64,000 nucleotides of DNA from Prevotella sp. DNF00663. Its GTDB lineage: Bacteria; Bacteroidota; Bacteroidia; Bacteroidales; Bacteroidaceae. The translations under genes were made by a program, and so were the position numbers. The notes below the pieces were generated by a model. It saw only the letters and a program-made list of their open reading frames with translations. It had not been told where the DNA came from and did no database searches. The stretch spans positions 1-64,000 of the forward strand of contig NZ_KQ960662.1 of NCBI RefSeq assembly GCF_001553265.1, read 5' to 3'. Below, piece after piece: positions 63,794 to 64,000 of this stretch; positions within the stretch are counted from its first letter, which is position 1, and each line of letters starts with the position of its first letter.

Positions 63794-63874
63794 AATTGAT
63801 AATTGAAAAATGAGAATTATGGTATGTTGATTTGCTTATCATAATTATTCATTTTCAATTATCAACTATCAATT
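63794..63874 (-). repeat. AT-rich long hairpin between lysS and gpsA
   Basis: TTGATAATTGAAAA (63796-63809) and the following TGAG-AATTATG pair with CATAATTATTCATTTTCAATTATCAA (about 63840-63865), 22 or so of 26 positions, with an 18-nt loop. It fills the 94-bp gap. Transcribed it would form a long AU-rich hairpin without a T run. Confidence 0.5.
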
Positions 63875-64000
63875 ACAAATTGGCTTTATCAATCCACTGT
63901 TGGAACTCGTCCACCTTTGGATTCTCATAGCCTAGTTTATACTTCTTATTGACACCGCAAACGTCCATTTGGAGTTTCTGTGCTTTCACCTCTTTGATGT
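63873..64000 (-). CDS. lysS: Lysyl-tRNA synthetase, C-terminal end (5' part outside window)
   Basis: 42 codons to the stop at 63873-63875: the segment KLGYENPKVDEFQQWIDKAN matches the C-terminal extension of Bacteroidales lysyl-tRNA synthetases as I remember it. The neighbouring gpsA-pgi order supports it. Too short for catalytic motifs to be seen. Confidence 0.65.
   Translation of the reverse strand, partial: IKEVKAQKLQMDVCGVNKKYKLGYENPKVDEFQQWIDKANL

Noticed and set aside
1..64000. tRNA, rRNA, tmRNA or prophage genes
   Set aside because: Intergenic gaps were read for clover-leaf T-arm motifs and phage structural or integrase genes; none could be supported.

Overview
The window looks like a chromosomal segment of a Bacteroidota bacterium, order Bacteroidales, most likely a Prevotella-type relative (genus not certain). 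The evidence is: promoters of the Bacteroidota form TTG/TTTG - about 20 bp - TAnnTTTG in front of many genes and few Shine-Dalgarno sites; a PorQ protein and a cargo with a type IX secretion (T9SS) sorting tail; TonB-dependent receptors with Bacteroidota-type lipoproteins; a Ser-type sulfatase; and gene orders I associate with the order (porQ-cmk, nusB-yajC-ybbR-coaE, lysS-gpsA-pgi). No rRNA, tRNA, CRISPR array or prophage was seen.

Layout. 1-12 kb: end of an unknown gene, a secreted bleomycin-hydrolase-type peptidase, dxs-trkA-trkH-manA, a sugar-kinase-like protein, a small lipoprotein, and a leftward set PH-like protein/dacB/mscS. 12-20 kb: porQ-cmk, a TonB-like protein, polyprenyl synthase, tatD, nhaD, an acetyltransferase and cysK, followed by metY. 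22-31.6 kb: a leftward five-gene accessory operon of a DUF4876 surface lipoprotein, a TonB-dependent receptor, a DUF6850 outer-membrane barrel, a subtilisin-like protease with a T9SS tail and a PorV/PorQ-like barrel. It has a clear promoter with a 20-bp palindrome and a truncated IS4-family element just upstream. 32-35 kb: an EamA transporter and a two-gene ATPase + DUF4435 (TOPRIM) pair resembling the PARIS anti-phage system. 35-44 kb: sulfatase, a divergent sigma-70 factor, GNAT/patatin, glutathione peroxidase, a nitroreductase broken by one stop codon, another EamA transporter, a decayed acyltransferase, a higBA toxin-antitoxin pair and aroB. 44-54 kb: an outer-membrane receptor with a Gly/Arg-rich tail, purN-hslR-pth-rplY leftward and nusB-yajC-ybbR-coaE-DUF5606 rightward. 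54-64 kb: a flavoprotein, serB, a ThiD-AraC fusion regulator in front of pdxS-pdxT, an ankyrin membrane protein, a HAD phosphatase, pgi, gpsA and the end of lysS.

How genes work together. The DUF4876-TBDR-DUF6850-protease-PorV set reads as one surface machine in which a secreted protease could free a ligand that the receptor imports. The ThiD-AraC protein has lost the kinase catalytic loop but sits directly before pdxST, so it may sense a vitamin B6 or pyrimidine vitamer and control PLP synthesis. The ATPase/DUF4435 pair is a candidate defence module.

Beyond genes, four intergenic gaps carry one family of degenerate palindromic elements built on a core like CAGYAWTGCTG repeated about every 22 bp, with arms that pair with one another. 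This dispersed repeat is the most unexpected non-coding signal here.
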